This document shows, piece after piece, positions 27,193-36,072 of a DNA stretch of 64,000 bases. The notes beneath the pieces were generated by a model. That model did no database searches, was not told the DNA's origin, and worked only from the letters and a program-made list of their open reading frames with translations. Location of the stretch: the NCBI RefSeq assembly GCF_016406085.1, contig NZ_JAEHFJ010000005.1, positions 310,001 through 374,000 on the forward strand. Reading direction: 5' to 3'. A program made the position numbers and the translations under genes. The DNA is from Aureibaculum flavum (GTDB lineage: Bacteria > Bacteroidota > Bacteroidia > Flavobacteriales > Flavobacteriaceae). The first letter of the stretch is position 1, and each line of letters starts with the position of its first letter.

Positions 27193-28113
27193 ATGAAATT
27201 GAGTTCGTTGTTTATTATTGTTGCAATTTTTATATCTAATACAATTATCGGACAATCATTAGATGACTATAAGTATGTAATTATTCCTGCAAAATATGAT
27301 TTTCAAAAAACGGATGATCAATATCAATTAAATTCCTTAACTAAATTTTTATTTGAAAAAGAAGGGTTTATAACGCAGTTTGATAACCTAGAAATGTCAT
27401 CTGAAATTGCAAAAAATCCTTGCGACGTTTTAACTGCTCGTGTTAATAATACCTCTAACATGTTTACCACAAAAATGGTTATCGAATTGATAAATTGTAA
27501 AAATCAAAAAGTATTGATTACTGAAGAAGGGAAAAGTAAAGAAAAGGAATATAAAAAAGGATATCAAGAGGCGTTACGCCAAGCTTTTGAATCTATAACA
27601 GCTCAAAATTATAACCATGCAAACGCTGATAAGTCACAAACATCAATTGCGAAGAGTGAAATTGAAAATGCGAAAAATGCCGCAATGGAAGCCGCTGCAG
27701 ATGCAGTAGAAGAAGCTGTGCAAGAAGTTGAAATTATAGAATCTACTGAGGTTGAAATACCGGAAGAAATTCAAGTTGCTGAAGTAGAAGAAGAAATTGT
27801 TGAAATTGAAGAAACATTGATGGAAACAACAAGTACATCTGGTTTTATTAATAATTTTAAAGATTTAGATCAAAAAGGATCCCTTTTAGGAATGCCTACT
27901 GCAAAGAAGCTTTATGCTCAAGAAAACAGAATGGGTTATAACCTGGTGGATAGTGAGCCTAAAATTGTTTTCCAATTATTAAAATCTGGAAAAGAAGGTG
28001 TTTATTATATAAAAGATAGATCAGGTACTTTCTTTAAAGAAGGCGATAAATGGTACGCTGAGTTTTATCACGGTGGTCATTTGATTAAGGGAGAATATGA
28101 TGTAAAATGGTAA
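27193..28113 (+). CDS. Secreted acidic protein of unknown function
   Basis: 306 residues from the ATG at 27193. A TTG at 27175 would add six residues that weaken the signal peptide (MKLSSLFIIVAIFISNTIIG). The mature N-terminal domain is about 130 residues. A long Ala/Glu-rich linker follows (about 145-215, e.g. EEAVQEVEIIESTEVEI), probably extended or coiled. The C-terminal domain of about 90 residues contains KEGVYYIKDRSGTFFKEGDK. No family recognised. It follows the DUF5723 gene by 35 bp and may be part of the same unit. Confidence 0.7.
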   Translation: MKLSSLFIIVAIFISNTIIGQSLDDYKYVIIPAKYDFQKTDDQYQLNSLTKFLFEKEGFITQFDNLEMSSEIAKNPCDVLTARVNNTSNMFTTKMVIELINCKNQKVLITEEGKSKEKEYKKGYQEALRQAFESITAQNYNHANADKSQTSIAKSEIENAKNAAMEAAADAVEEAVQEVEIIESTEVEIPEEIQVAEVEEEIVEIEETLMETTSTSGFINNFKDLDQKGSLLGMPTAKKLYAQENRMGYNLVDSEPKIVFQLLKSGKEGVYYIKDRSGTFFKEGDKWYAEFYHGGHLIKGEYDVKW

Positions 28114-28192
28114 ACTTATAAAAGATGAATACGCTTGTATTTATCTGAAAATAGGCGTTTAGAATTTGATACCTTATTGTTTCAAGTAAACA

Positions 28193-29467
28193 TTAATAAT
28201 CGTATTTATCCTTCCATCGATTTTTTAGAAATTCTCTAAAATTATTTTCTCTACTATTATTTCCGGGGTCGTATAGTTTTGTGTTTTTAATTTCGTCAGG
28301 TAAAAATTCTTGATTAATAAAATTATCGGCATAGTTATGTGCATATTGATAATTTTTACCATAATCTAAATCTTTCATTAATTTTGTTGGAGCATTTCTT
28401 AAATGCAGAGGTACTGATAAATCACCAGTCTGCTGCACCAATTGCTGGGCGTTGCCAATGGCCATATATGAAGCATTACTTTTAGGAGAATTAGCCAAAT
28501 AAACGGCACATTGACTTAGTATAATTCGAGATTCAGGATTTCCAATTACGGAAACTGCTTGGAAGGTAGAAGTAGCCAACATTAAGGCATTTGGATTGGC
28601 ATTACCAATATCTTCAGATGCTAAAATAACTAGTCTTCTGGCAATGAATTTACCATCTTCACCACCTTCAATCATTCTTGCTAACCAATATACAGCACCA
28701 TTGGGATCACTACCACGGATAGATTTAATAAAAGCAGATATAATGTCATAATGCTGTTCTCCAGTTTTATCGTAACGGACCGTATTATTCTGAACTTTTT
28801 CTAAAACCTTTTCATTGGTAATCACAATAGGTTCATCTTCTGCATTTACAATCAACTCAAAAATATTAAGTAGTTTTCGAGCATCACCACCAGAGAGTTG
28901 CAATAAAGCATCTGTTTCTTTTAATTCTATGTTTTTTTTTGAAATAATCCGATCCTCAGCTATAGCTCTGTTCAATAAGGCAATCAAATCTTTCTTGTCA
29001 AAAGAATTTAAAATATAAACTTGGCAACGAGAGAGTAGGGCAGGGATCACCTCAAAACTTGGATTTTCAGTAGTAGCACCTATCAATGTTACCCATCCTT
29101 TTTCAACGGCACCTAATAAAGAATCTTGTTGAGATTTGCTAAAACGATGGATTTCATCAATAAATAAAATTGGATTTTTAGTTGTAAATAATCCGCCACT
29201 TTGTTTCGCCTTTTCAATAACTTCTCTAACATCTTTTACACCAGAATTAATAGCACTCAACGTGTAAAATGGACGCTTAGATTCTTCAGCAATTATATTT
29301 GCCAAAGTAGTTTTACCAATACCTGGAGGTCCCCATAAGATGAGTGACGGAATGACACCTCTTTTGATATGAGCCGTTAAAGCTCCTTTTTCACCAACTA
29401 AATGTTGTTGACTAATATAATCGTCTAAGCTTTTTGGTCGTATACGTTCTGCTAGTGGTGCATCCAT
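28193..29467 (-). CDS. rarA: Replication-associated recombination protein RarA (MgsA)
   Basis: 424-residue AAA+ ATPase of the clamp-loader clade. Walker A is GPPGIGKTT (about residue 45), Walker B is [10 protein letters not shown] (about 100), sensor 1 is GATTEN and the arginine-finger region is ALLSRCQ. The C-terminal tetramerisation domain contains [14 protein letters not shown] and [10 protein letters not shown], both RarA signatures. It acts at stalled replication forks with SSB. A TATTTTTG box (29472-29479) lies only 5 nt before the ATG, so the transcript may be nearly leaderless. Confidence 0.96.
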   Translation of the reverse strand: MDAPLAERIRPKSLDDYISQQHLVGEKGALTAHIKRGVIPSLILWGPPGIGKTTLANIIAEESKRPFYTLSAINSGVKDVREVIEKAKQSGGLFTTKNPILFIDEIHRFSKSQQDSLLGAVEKGWVTLIGATTENPSFEVIPALLSRCQVYILNSFDKKDLIALLNRAIAEDRIISKKNIELKETDALLQLSGGDARKLLNIFELIVNAEDEPIVITNEKVLEKVQNNTVRYDKTGEQHYDIISAFIKSIRGSDPNGAVYWLARMIEGGEDGKFIARRLVILASEDIGNANPNALMLATSTFQAVSVIGNPESRIILSQCAVYLANSPKSNASYMAIGNAQQLVQQTGDLSVPLHLRNAPTKLMKDLDYGKNYQYAHNYADNFINQEFLPDEIKNTKLYDPGNNSRENNFREFLKNRWKDKYDY

Positions 29468-29471
29468 AATG

Positions 29472-29479
29472 CAAAAATA
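29472..29479 (-). promoter_or_regulatory. Putative -7 element of rarA
   Basis: TATTTTTG on the minus strand, 5 nt from the rarA ATG. This implies a leaderless or very short leader mRNA if used. Confidence 0.4.
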
Positions 29480-29574
29480 AAGAAAACATAGGTGGATTAG
29501 TTTTAATTGAAAGAAATATTTGATATTAACATACGCAATTCATGACAATATGTGCATATTAAGAAAAATGGGTA

Positions 29575-29582
29575 TATTTTTG
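29575..29582 (+). promoter_or_regulatory. Putative -7 element of the rhomboid gene
   Basis: TATTTTTG, 13 nt before the ATG at 29596, implying a very short leader. Confidence 0.4.
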
Positions 29583-29595
29583 TAATAACCCAATT

Positions 29596-30255
29596 ATGAA
29601 TTTACAAGAAGAACATAAACCATTTAAATTTTCACCTATGGTTATTGCAATACCATTGTATTTCGTCCTGTTTTTATGGGTGGTGTTTTGGGTAGAAGGA
29701 AATTATAATTTGTATTTGACGAAGTATGGCTTGTATCCAAAAACGTTAAAAGGATTACGAGGTATTGTTTTTTCTCCTTTTATTCATAGTGGTGTCAAAC
29801 ACTTATTTAATAATTCCATTCCACTTTTTATTTTAATGAGTGCGTTGTTTTATTTTTATAGAAATATTGCATTTAAAGTACTTATTTATGGAGTTCTATT
29901 AAGTGGTTTATTAACTTGGTTAATAGCAAGACCTGCGTATCATATAGGAGCAAGTGGGGTTGTTTATTTACTGTTTAGTTTTATATTATTTAGTGGAATG
30001 ATTCGTAAATATTATCGTTTGATAGCGGTATCATTAATTGTGATATTTCTATATGGTGGTATGATATGGTACATTTTACCAATCAAAGAAGGAGTTTCTT
30101 GGGAAGGGCATTTATCAGGTTTTTTAATAGGAATACTTTTAGCCGTCATCTATAGAAAACATGGTCCGCAACCTGAAAAATACTATTGGGAAGATGAAAA
30201 TTTTGATGAAGAAGATCCTCTTCTGATGTATGATGAACATCATGAAGAAGAATAA
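29596..30255 (+). CDS. Rhomboid family intramembrane serine protease
   Basis: 219 residues with six or so membrane helices. The catalytic serine is in HIGASGVVY (about S120) and the catalytic histidine in EGHLSGFLIG (about H172). The upstream HLFNNSIPLF segment supplies the conserved oxyanion-hole His/Asn of rhomboids. The C-terminus is a short acidic cytoplasmic tail (EDENFDEEDPLLMYDEHHEEE, about 20 residues). It cleaves transmembrane substrates in the inner membrane; the substrate is unknown. It stands alone, divergent from rarA. Confidence 0.9.
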   Translation: MNLQEEHKPFKFSPMVIAIPLYFVLFLWVVFWVEGNYNLYLTKYGLYPKTLKGLRGIVFSPFIHSGVKHLFNNSIPLFILMSALFYFYRNIAFKVLIYGVLLSGLLTWLIARPAYHIGASGVVYLLFSFILFSGMIRKYYRLIAVSLIVIFLYGGMIWYILPIKEGVSWEGHLSGFLIGILLAVIYRKHGPQPEKYYWEDENFDEEDPLLMYDEHHEEE

Positions 30256-30309
30256 TTCACCAATGACAGTTTACAGTTTGTTAGAACTGCCAGCGAAAGA
30301 CTACTACTG

Positions 30310-31044
30310 TTAATTTCTCCTTTGTCTTACCACTTCATATAAGGCCACTCCACACGCTACAGATACGTTTAGTGATGCAATATCACCTAGTAATGGTAAT
30401 TTAGCTGTAGCATCAGCTATTTTGAGAATGGCAGGTGAAATACCTTTATGTTCTGAACCCATAATTAAAGCGGTGGGCTTGTTAAATTCAACCTCATAAA
30501 GTGTGGTGTCCGTTTTTTCTGTAATGCCAACAATTTGGATACCTTCACCTTGTAAATGGTAGATCGCATCTAACAAATGGTTTACTTTACAAATAGGAAT
30601 TTTAAAAGCAGCTCCGGCTGATGTTTTAATGGCATCGGCATTTAGTGGAGCACTTCCTTGATTAGGTATAATAATAGCATCTACACCTGTACATTCTGCT
30701 GTTCTTAAAATGGCACCAAAGTTTCTAACATCAGTTATTTGATCTAGAAGGAGATATAAAGGATTTTCTTTCTGGTTATTTACTATAATATCTTCTAAGG
30801 TATAGAAATCAATTGCAGAAATTTTTCCAACAACGCCTTGGTGGTTTTGATTTTTTGAAAGATGGTTTAGTTTTTCAATGGGTACATAACTTGATGAAAT
30901 GTTATGTTGCTTTATAAGCGTATTTAATTCAGAGAACAAATGACCGCTAAGTCCTTTCTGAATATATACTTTTTCCATGGATTGGTCAGCATTTATCGCT
31001 TCAATAATTGCTCTTATACCAAATATGTTCGAGGTTTCTTTCAT
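30310..31044 (-). CDS. rlmB: 23S rRNA 2'-O-methyltransferase RlmB (SpoU/TrmH family)
   Basis: 244 residues: an N-terminal L30e-like RNA-binding domain and a C-terminal knotted SPOUT domain. The SPOUT motifs are DQITDVRNFGAILRTAE (about residue 105, the RN catalytic pair), IMGSEHKGI (about 195) and LNVSVACGVALYE (about 228). It methylates the guanosine 2251-equivalent of 23S rRNA using SAM. The TACCTTTG box at 31049-31056 lies 4 nt before the start, so the mRNA may be nearly leaderless. The SusD 2 terminator sits just beyond it. Confidence 0.93.
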   Translation of the reverse strand: MKETSNIFGIRAIIEAINADQSMEKVYIQKGLSGHLFSELNTLIKQHNISSSYVPIEKLNHLSKNQNHQGVVGKISAIDFYTLEDIIVNNQKENPLYLLLDQITDVRNFGAILRTAECTGVDAIIIPNQGSAPLNADAIKTSAGAAFKIPICKVNHLLDAIYHLQGEGIQIVGITEKTDTTLYEVEFNKPTALIMGSEHKGISPAILKIADATAKLPLLGDIASLNVSVACGVALYEVVRQRRN

Positions 31045-31048
31045 GTAG

Positions 31049-31056
31049 CAAAGGTA
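31049..31056 (-). promoter_or_regulatory. Putative -7 element of rlmB
   Basis: TACCTTTG on the minus strand, exact TAnnTTTG, 4 nt before the rlmB ATG and between the SusCD 2 terminator and rlmB. Confidence 0.45.
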
Positions 31057-31067
31057 TGTAATTTGGA

Positions 31068-31110
31068 CATAAAAAAACCACCTCTCTCGAAGTTTCGAAA
31101 GAGGTGGTCT
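31068..31110 (-). terminator. Terminator of SusCD operon 2
   Basis: ACCACCTCTCTCGAA pairs with TTTCGAAAGAGGTGGT, followed on the minus strand by seven T. It lies just after the susD 2 stop and separates that operon from rlmB. Confidence 0.9.
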
Positions 31111-31132
31111 AAAATTAAAATATTATAATATT

Positions 31133-32674
31133 TTAGTTAGGATTTTGATCTGCTGTTGTAATAGCATCATTTAAAGTAATTTCATCTTCAGGAAGTTGAA
31201 ATGTAAATGAATTTGATCCAGCTGGTAAATTAAAAAATCCAGAGTTTTGAGGATGTGTTGAACCTACATAATCTCTTGTTAAGCCTACACCCCATCTTTT
31301 CATATCTAAAAGTCCGAATCCTTCACCCCATAATTCAATTCTTCTGTTAAGACGAATTTCATCAATTAAGTCTTGTCCAGTGTTTGTAGATAAAGTATAA
31401 GAGCTATCTCTAGTTGTCATTAAATTATATAAAGCTTGAGCAGCTCCAGCATCATCACCCATTTCTGCTTTTGCTTCAGCTTCAATTAAATAATATTCAG
31501 CAACTCTCATATAAATGTAGTCTGCTTCAAAGTCAGTATTATCATAATACTTATAGTTATAAAACTGATCAGCTTGTCCTGCTTTAATGTAACCATTGTC
31601 TGGTCCAAACCAGTTACTACGAATATCGGTAGACTTGATTTCAGCATATAACCTTGGATCAATAGTCCTATGGTGAGCTAACTGACCAGGGTAACCTAAT
31701 GTAGTACCATAATTTGATTGATTTTGAGCGGAAAAAGATTGCATTTGCGAAATGAAAGATGCATAGTAACTGTTTGTATCTACATTTAGATCTGCACCCC
31801 AAATTACTTCAGGATTATAAATAAATTGAAAACCATCTAACAAGTCAGAACCACTTAAAGACCCAGCACCTTGTGCAATTATAGCATTATCAATAGCTTT
31901 TTGGTATTTACTATTGTCAATTGTACCCCAAACTAAGTAAAATTTAGCTAAAAGAGCAGCAACAACTTCTTGATTTACAGCTGTTTTATCAGGTCTTGCA
32001 TAACCATCTAAACCGTCAAAAGCTTCTGTTAAATCAGTTTCAATTTGATTGTATACATCTTGAACAGTTAATCTACCAAAACCAGGACCATTAAGAACGT
32101 CAGCCGTTGGATCAATAATAGGAACTCCTAAATCAGTTAATGCAGGTTGTCCTTTTTGATAAATTTGTATTAAATACAAATAAGCATATCCTCTAATTGC
32201 TTTTGCTCTTGAGAAAACATATTTAAGATCATCAGTTAAGCTTTCTTCAGGTACATTACCTATTAAACCAATAGTTTGGTTTGCTCCTTTAATGATTTCG
32301 TAATAATAATTCCAAATTACACTTGTTGCGTTTAAATTTTGAACACGACCAGTATAATTATAAAGTGTCATGTACCAACCCGTGTTAGATTCTAATGTTT
32401 CCATGTCATTAGACATAATATCCATCATCAAATCTATTGATTTTTGTCCATAATCATTATGGCCAGTTGTACCACCAACACCATAAGTTCTTAAATTATT
32501 AATGGTACCGGCATCAAATGATGATGCGATATTTAATAATGCTTCAGGTGATTCAGCAGATAATTCTGCAATTGTTTCATCTGTTACAATATTTTGAAGA
32601 TCTGAAGTTATAAACTCCTCGCTACAACTTGTAAATGCAGCGGCAGTTATTAATAATAAAAATATTTTTTTCAT
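31133..32674 (-). CDS. susD: SusD/RagB family nutrient-binding lipoprotein (pair 2)
   Basis: A 513-residue canonical RagB/SusD protein, with lipobox ending at C17 (AAFTSC). TPR-like helices are visible at FSRAKAIRGYAYLYLIQIYQ (about residues 190-210), a hallmark of the family, and RRIELWGEGFGLLDMKRWG (about 440-458) near the C-terminus. This is a different branch from susD 1 and susD 3. It caps the SusC encoded 11 bp upstream at the cell surface. Substrate unknown; no degradative enzyme is adjacent. Confidence 0.94.
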   Translation of the reverse strand: MKKIFLLLITAAAFTSCSEEFITSDLQNIVTDETIAELSAESPEALLNIASSFDAGTINNLRTYGVGGTTGHNDYGQKSIDLMMDIMSNDMETLESNTGWYMTLYNYTGRVQNLNATSVIWNYYYEIIKGANQTIGLIGNVPEESLTDDLKYVFSRAKAIRGYAYLYLIQIYQKGQPALTDLGVPIIDPTADVLNGPGFGRLTVQDVYNQIETDLTEAFDGLDGYARPDKTAVNQEVVAALLAKFYLVWGTIDNSKYQKAIDNAIIAQGAGSLSGSDLLDGFQFIYNPEVIWGADLNVDTNSYYASFISQMQSFSAQNQSNYGTTLGYPGQLAHHRTIDPRLYAEIKSTDIRSNWFGPDNGYIKAGQADQFYNYKYYDNTDFEADYIYMRVAEYYLIEAEAKAEMGDDAGAAQALYNLMTTRDSSYTLSTNTGQDLIDEIRLNRRIELWGEGFGLLDMKRWGVGLTRDYVGSTHPQNSGFFNLPAGSNSFTFQLPEDEITLNDAITTADQNPN

Positions 32675-32685
32675 AATTTCTTTTT

Positions 32686-35600
32686 TTAAAATTTAACAGT
32701 TACACCAAAAGCAACAGTTTTTAGTGTTGAGTATCTTACAGTGTTATTACCACCGGTTACACTTGCACGTGGATCAAAACCTTGTCTGTCAGATTTAGTC
32801 CATAATGCTAAGTTGTTAGCTAATCCATAAACTCTAATATTGTCAATACCTACTTTGTCTAAAACACTTTCTGGAATAGAATAACCTAAAGAAATGTTAT
32901 TTAAACTAATATGTGTAGCATCCTCTAAATAAAAGTCAGAAGTTGAATAGTTATTAGACCCTTCTACGATACGAGGTAATGATGCTGTTGTATTATCATA
33001 GCTCCAAGTTTGTGAATAATCATTATGGAAATTTTGACCTGTTTTACCAGTGAAACCGCCACTATAGATATTATCATACGCATAACCTCCAATTTGGTAA
33101 GAAAAATCTAAACCAAAGTCGAAGTTTTTGTAATTCACAGTGGTAGAAAAACCACCATAAACATCAGGTAAAGCAGTTTTACCTATTGCGTACTCAGTAG
33201 CTCTTGAATAATCTTCAGTTATTCCGTTAGTTGGTGTAGTACCATCTTCTTCGAAATCAAAATCAGTTCCCCATTGTGTCATACCTGTAGTCGAATTTAC
33301 ACCTTCAAACTTACGAGTAAAATAATCATAAGCACCACCACCTTTTACCCAACGGTAAATACCATTGTCAATAAATTCTCTACCAGGTGCTAATTTTGTA
33401 ATTTCATTTTTATAAGAAGTTGCGTTTACATCAAAATCCCATGTTAAATTTTCATTATTAATAATGTTGTAAGCAATACTTAACTCAACTCCTGTGTTCT
33501 GCATGTCCATAACATTTTCTGGAACTGATGGTAATCCACTAGAAGGTGATAAAGGTCTGTTATACAATAAATCAGAAATTTTTCTTTGAAAGTATTCAGC
33601 TTCAATTGTAAGTTTGTCGTTAAACATTCTCAATTCAAAACCAGCATTAAAATTTGTCGAAGTTTCCCATTTCAAATCTTCATTACCAAGTACAGTTTTA
33701 GTTAAGCTAAAATCTAAACCATCAGAAACAACATCCCATTGATCTAAATACGGAGCATAATTTCTAATAATTACATTGCCAGTATATGATAATGGATAAT
33801 AAACAACGTCGTTACCTAATTGCCCAAAACTAGTTTTTAATTTCAATTCAGAAATCCAACTTACATCAGCCATAAAGTTTTCTTGAGAAACTCTCCATGC
33901 TGCACCAGCACCATAAAATGTACCCCATCTGTTATCTGGACTGAAAACAGAAGAACCATCTCTCCTAATACTACCGTTAATGTAATATTTATTATCGAAA
34001 TCGTATAATGCTCTAGCAAAATATGCTTCTAAGTTATACTCATTAGCACCACCTCTTACACTACCAGAACCATCATTTTCAGCAAATAAGTCTAAAGACA
34101 AATCTGTAGAAATAAATTGATCTTTTTTATCAGCTTCAATGTTTTTAAAGTTGTAATTAGAAGATTCATGACCTACTAAGATGTCAATAGTATGACGATC
34201 ACCTAGTAATGTTGAATAATTTAATAATTGTTGATTAGTAAAAGTTTGTCCTCTACCATATTCTTCAGTAATTCTTGCGTTTGGAGCAATACCACTACCA
34301 ACAATTTTGTTCGTGTAATCAACAGTATTGTAATTAGCTAAATCAAGACCAAAGTTATAAGTAAATGTAAAGTCTTTTAAAAATTTAATTTTAGAATAAA
34401 ATCTACTTGTGAAATTATCTCTTTGACTTTCGTTTACATTTAATTTTTGAAGGGCAACCGGATTTGAAAAACCATTAAATGGTCTTACACCTAGAGAATT
34501 TGGAGAAGTAACAGCTTCAGAATCATATAGTTTGTTGCCGTTAGCATCCGTAACAGGAATTCCTGTTGCATGATCTAAAGCATATACAGGATAAATAGGA
34601 GCAACAACTCTTACCCAGTTAAAGTTACCTGTAATGTTATTAGTTAATGTTCCTTTTTGCTCTCTATTAGAATAGTTTACATTGGCACCAAATTTAATGT
34701 TATCTGTAACATCAGAATCAATTGTAGTATTAAAAGTATATCTTTTAAAACCAGTATTAATATTATACCCAGTGTTGTCTTCATGACCAGCAGAGAAAAA
34801 GTAAGTAGTATTTTCACTACCACCAGAAACACTTAAGTAAGCCGTGTTAACACCACTTGAATTGTCAAATAATTCATCTTCCCAATCTGAAGTCCATAAA
34901 GGGCTTCCTGATCTAATTTGACCATTAGGAGAAACAACAGAAGTATTGTCACCACCATAAGTGTTGTACACTAGACCTACAGGGCCAGTGATTAATTCAT
35001 CAGATGCTTTTTGACCAGCATCAGCTTCAGATAAACCACCATCTGTAATAAATCCACCTTTTAACATTTTGTGGTAAGTTTCATAATAGTCACCACCATT
35101 ATCTATAAAATCGTAATCTTTTACGGCTCTATCAGTAAAACTAGTTCTAAGATCTAAATTCACACTTAGTTTACCTTTTTTACCTTTTTTAGTTGTAATA
35201 ATTACAACACCATTTGCACCACGGCTACCATATAAAGAAGCTGCAGATGCATCTTTTACAAACGACATTGATTCAATGTCATTTGGGTTTATACTTGTAA
35301 TAGATTCATTGAACGGTACACCGTCAACAACATAAAGAGGCTCAGAAGAACCTGTTAATGAACCAATACCTCTAAAACGTACAGAAGGAGCAGCTCCAGG
35401 TTGACCTGACCCTGCATAGATTTGCACACCAGCAACTTTACCAGTTAAACCAGTAATTGCATTACCAGAAGGTGCTTTAGCAAATTCTTCTGATTTAATT
35501 TCGGCTACAGAACCAGTTAATGATTCTTTTTTCTGGGTACCATAAGCTGTAACAACAACTTCTTCTAATAAGTTGTCAGATTGCATTACTATACTTATAG

Positions 35601-35865
35601 TATTGTTATTTCCAACAGTTTTTTGAATTGATTGCATACCTACAAAGCTAAAAACAAGTACATCACCAGCTTTTGCTTTGATGGAATAATTACCATCAAA
35701 ATCTGTGTCAGTACCAATAGTGGTACCTTTAATTAAAATGTTTACTCCTGGTAAAGGCCCTGTTTCATCAGAAACTGTACCTGAAACAGTTTTTTCTTGT
35801 GCAAACGTTAATTGCACCATAAACGCTAGTAATAGCGTTAAAAATCCACTAAACTTTGTTTTCAT
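32686..35865 (-). CDS. susC: SusC/RagA-family TonB-linked outer membrane protein (pair 2)
   Basis: 1059 residues. A signal peptide ends QLTFAQ, followed by the carboxypeptidase-like domain (GTVSDETGPLPGVNIL), EEVVVTAYG, and a plug with RGIGSLTGSSEPLYVVDG and SLYGSRGANGVVIITTKKG, then the barrel ending VKF. It works with the SusD 11 bp downstream to import an unknown substrate, energised by TonB. The first ~190 bp are almost identical to those of susC 3, whereas the rest is much less similar. Its promoter region shares a 23-bp box with susC 3. Confidence 0.95.
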   Translation of the reverse strand: MKTKFSGFLTLLLAFMVQLTFAQEKTVSGTVSDETGPLPGVNILIKGTTIGTDTDFDGNYSIKAKAGDVLVFSFVGMQSIQKTVGNNNTISIVMQSDNLLEEVVVTAYGTQKKESLTGSVAEIKSEEFAKAPSGNAITGLTGKVAGVQIYAGSGQPGAAPSVRFRGIGSLTGSSEPLYVVDGVPFNESITSINPNDIESMSFVKDASAASLYGSRGANGVVIITTKKGKKGKLSVNLDLRTSFTDRAVKDYDFIDNGGDYYETYHKMLKGGFITDGGLSEADAGQKASDELITGPVGLVYNTYGGDNTSVVSPNGQIRSGSPLWTSDWEDELFDNSSGVNTAYLSVSGGSENTTYFFSAGHEDNTGYNINTGFKRYTFNTTIDSDVTDNIKFGANVNYSNREQKGTLTNNITGNFNWVRVVAPIYPVYALDHATGIPVTDANGNKLYDSEAVTSPNSLGVRPFNGFSNPVALQKLNVNESQRDNFTSRFYSKIKFLKDFTFTYNFGLDLANYNTVDYTNKIVGSGIAPNARITEEYGRGQTFTNQQLLNYSTLLGDRHTIDILVGHESSNYNFKNIEADKKDQFISTDLSLDLFAENDGSGSVRGGANEYNLEAYFARALYDFDNKYYINGSIRRDGSSVFSPDNRWGTFYGAGAAWRVSQENFMADVSWISELKLKTSFGQLGNDVVYYPLSYTGNVIIRNYAPYLDQWDVVSDGLDFSLTKTVLGNEDLKWETSTNFNAGFELRMFNDKLTIEAEYFQRKISDLLYNRPLSPSSGLPSVPENVMDMQNTGVELSIAYNIINNENLTWDFDVNATSYKNEITKLAPGREFIDNGIYRWVKGGGAYDYFTRKFEGVNSTTGMTQWGTDFDFEEDGTTPTNGITEDYSRATEYAIGKTALPDVYGGFSTTVNYKNFDFGLDFSYQIGGYAYDNIYSGGFTGKTGQNFHNDYSQTWSYDNTTASLPRIVEGSNNYSTSDFYLEDATHISLNNISLGYSIPESVLDKVGIDNIRVYGLANNLALWTKSDRQGFDPRASVTGGNNTVRYSTLKTVAFGVTVKF

Positions 35866-35891
35866 ATTATCATTATTTGAATTAATTGTGG

Positions 35892-35914
35892 CAAAAGTGA
35901 TAAAATTATGTTAA
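35892..35914 (-). promoter_or_regulatory. Promoter box shared with susC 3
   Basis: Plus-strand CAAAAGTGATAAAATTATG + TTAA. Read on the minus strand it ends TATCACTTTTG, close to the -7 consensus, with a TTG 20 nt further upstream. The box lies 27 nt before the susC 2 ATG; the matching box lies 29 nt before susC 3. Confidence 0.6.
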
Positions 35915-36012
35915 TAAAACAACTATTTAACATAAATTACGTTAAAGTAGGCTTGTTTATTAAGGAGATATTATTGTAAGATGATAGTGTTTTGGAATGG
36001 TTGCGTCATTTT

Positions 36013-36053
36013 ACAAAATAAAAAGCCGTCTACTAATAAATAGTAGACGGCTT
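36013..36053 (-). terminator. Terminator of SusCD operon 3
   Basis: AAGCCGTCTACTA (36023-36035) pairs perfectly with TAGTAGACGGCTT (36041-36053), followed on the minus strand by TTTTATTTT. It lies 20 bp after the susD 3 stop and insulates operon 3 from operon 2. Confidence 0.92.
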
Positions 36054-36072
36054 ATATGAGATTTTTACTTAT

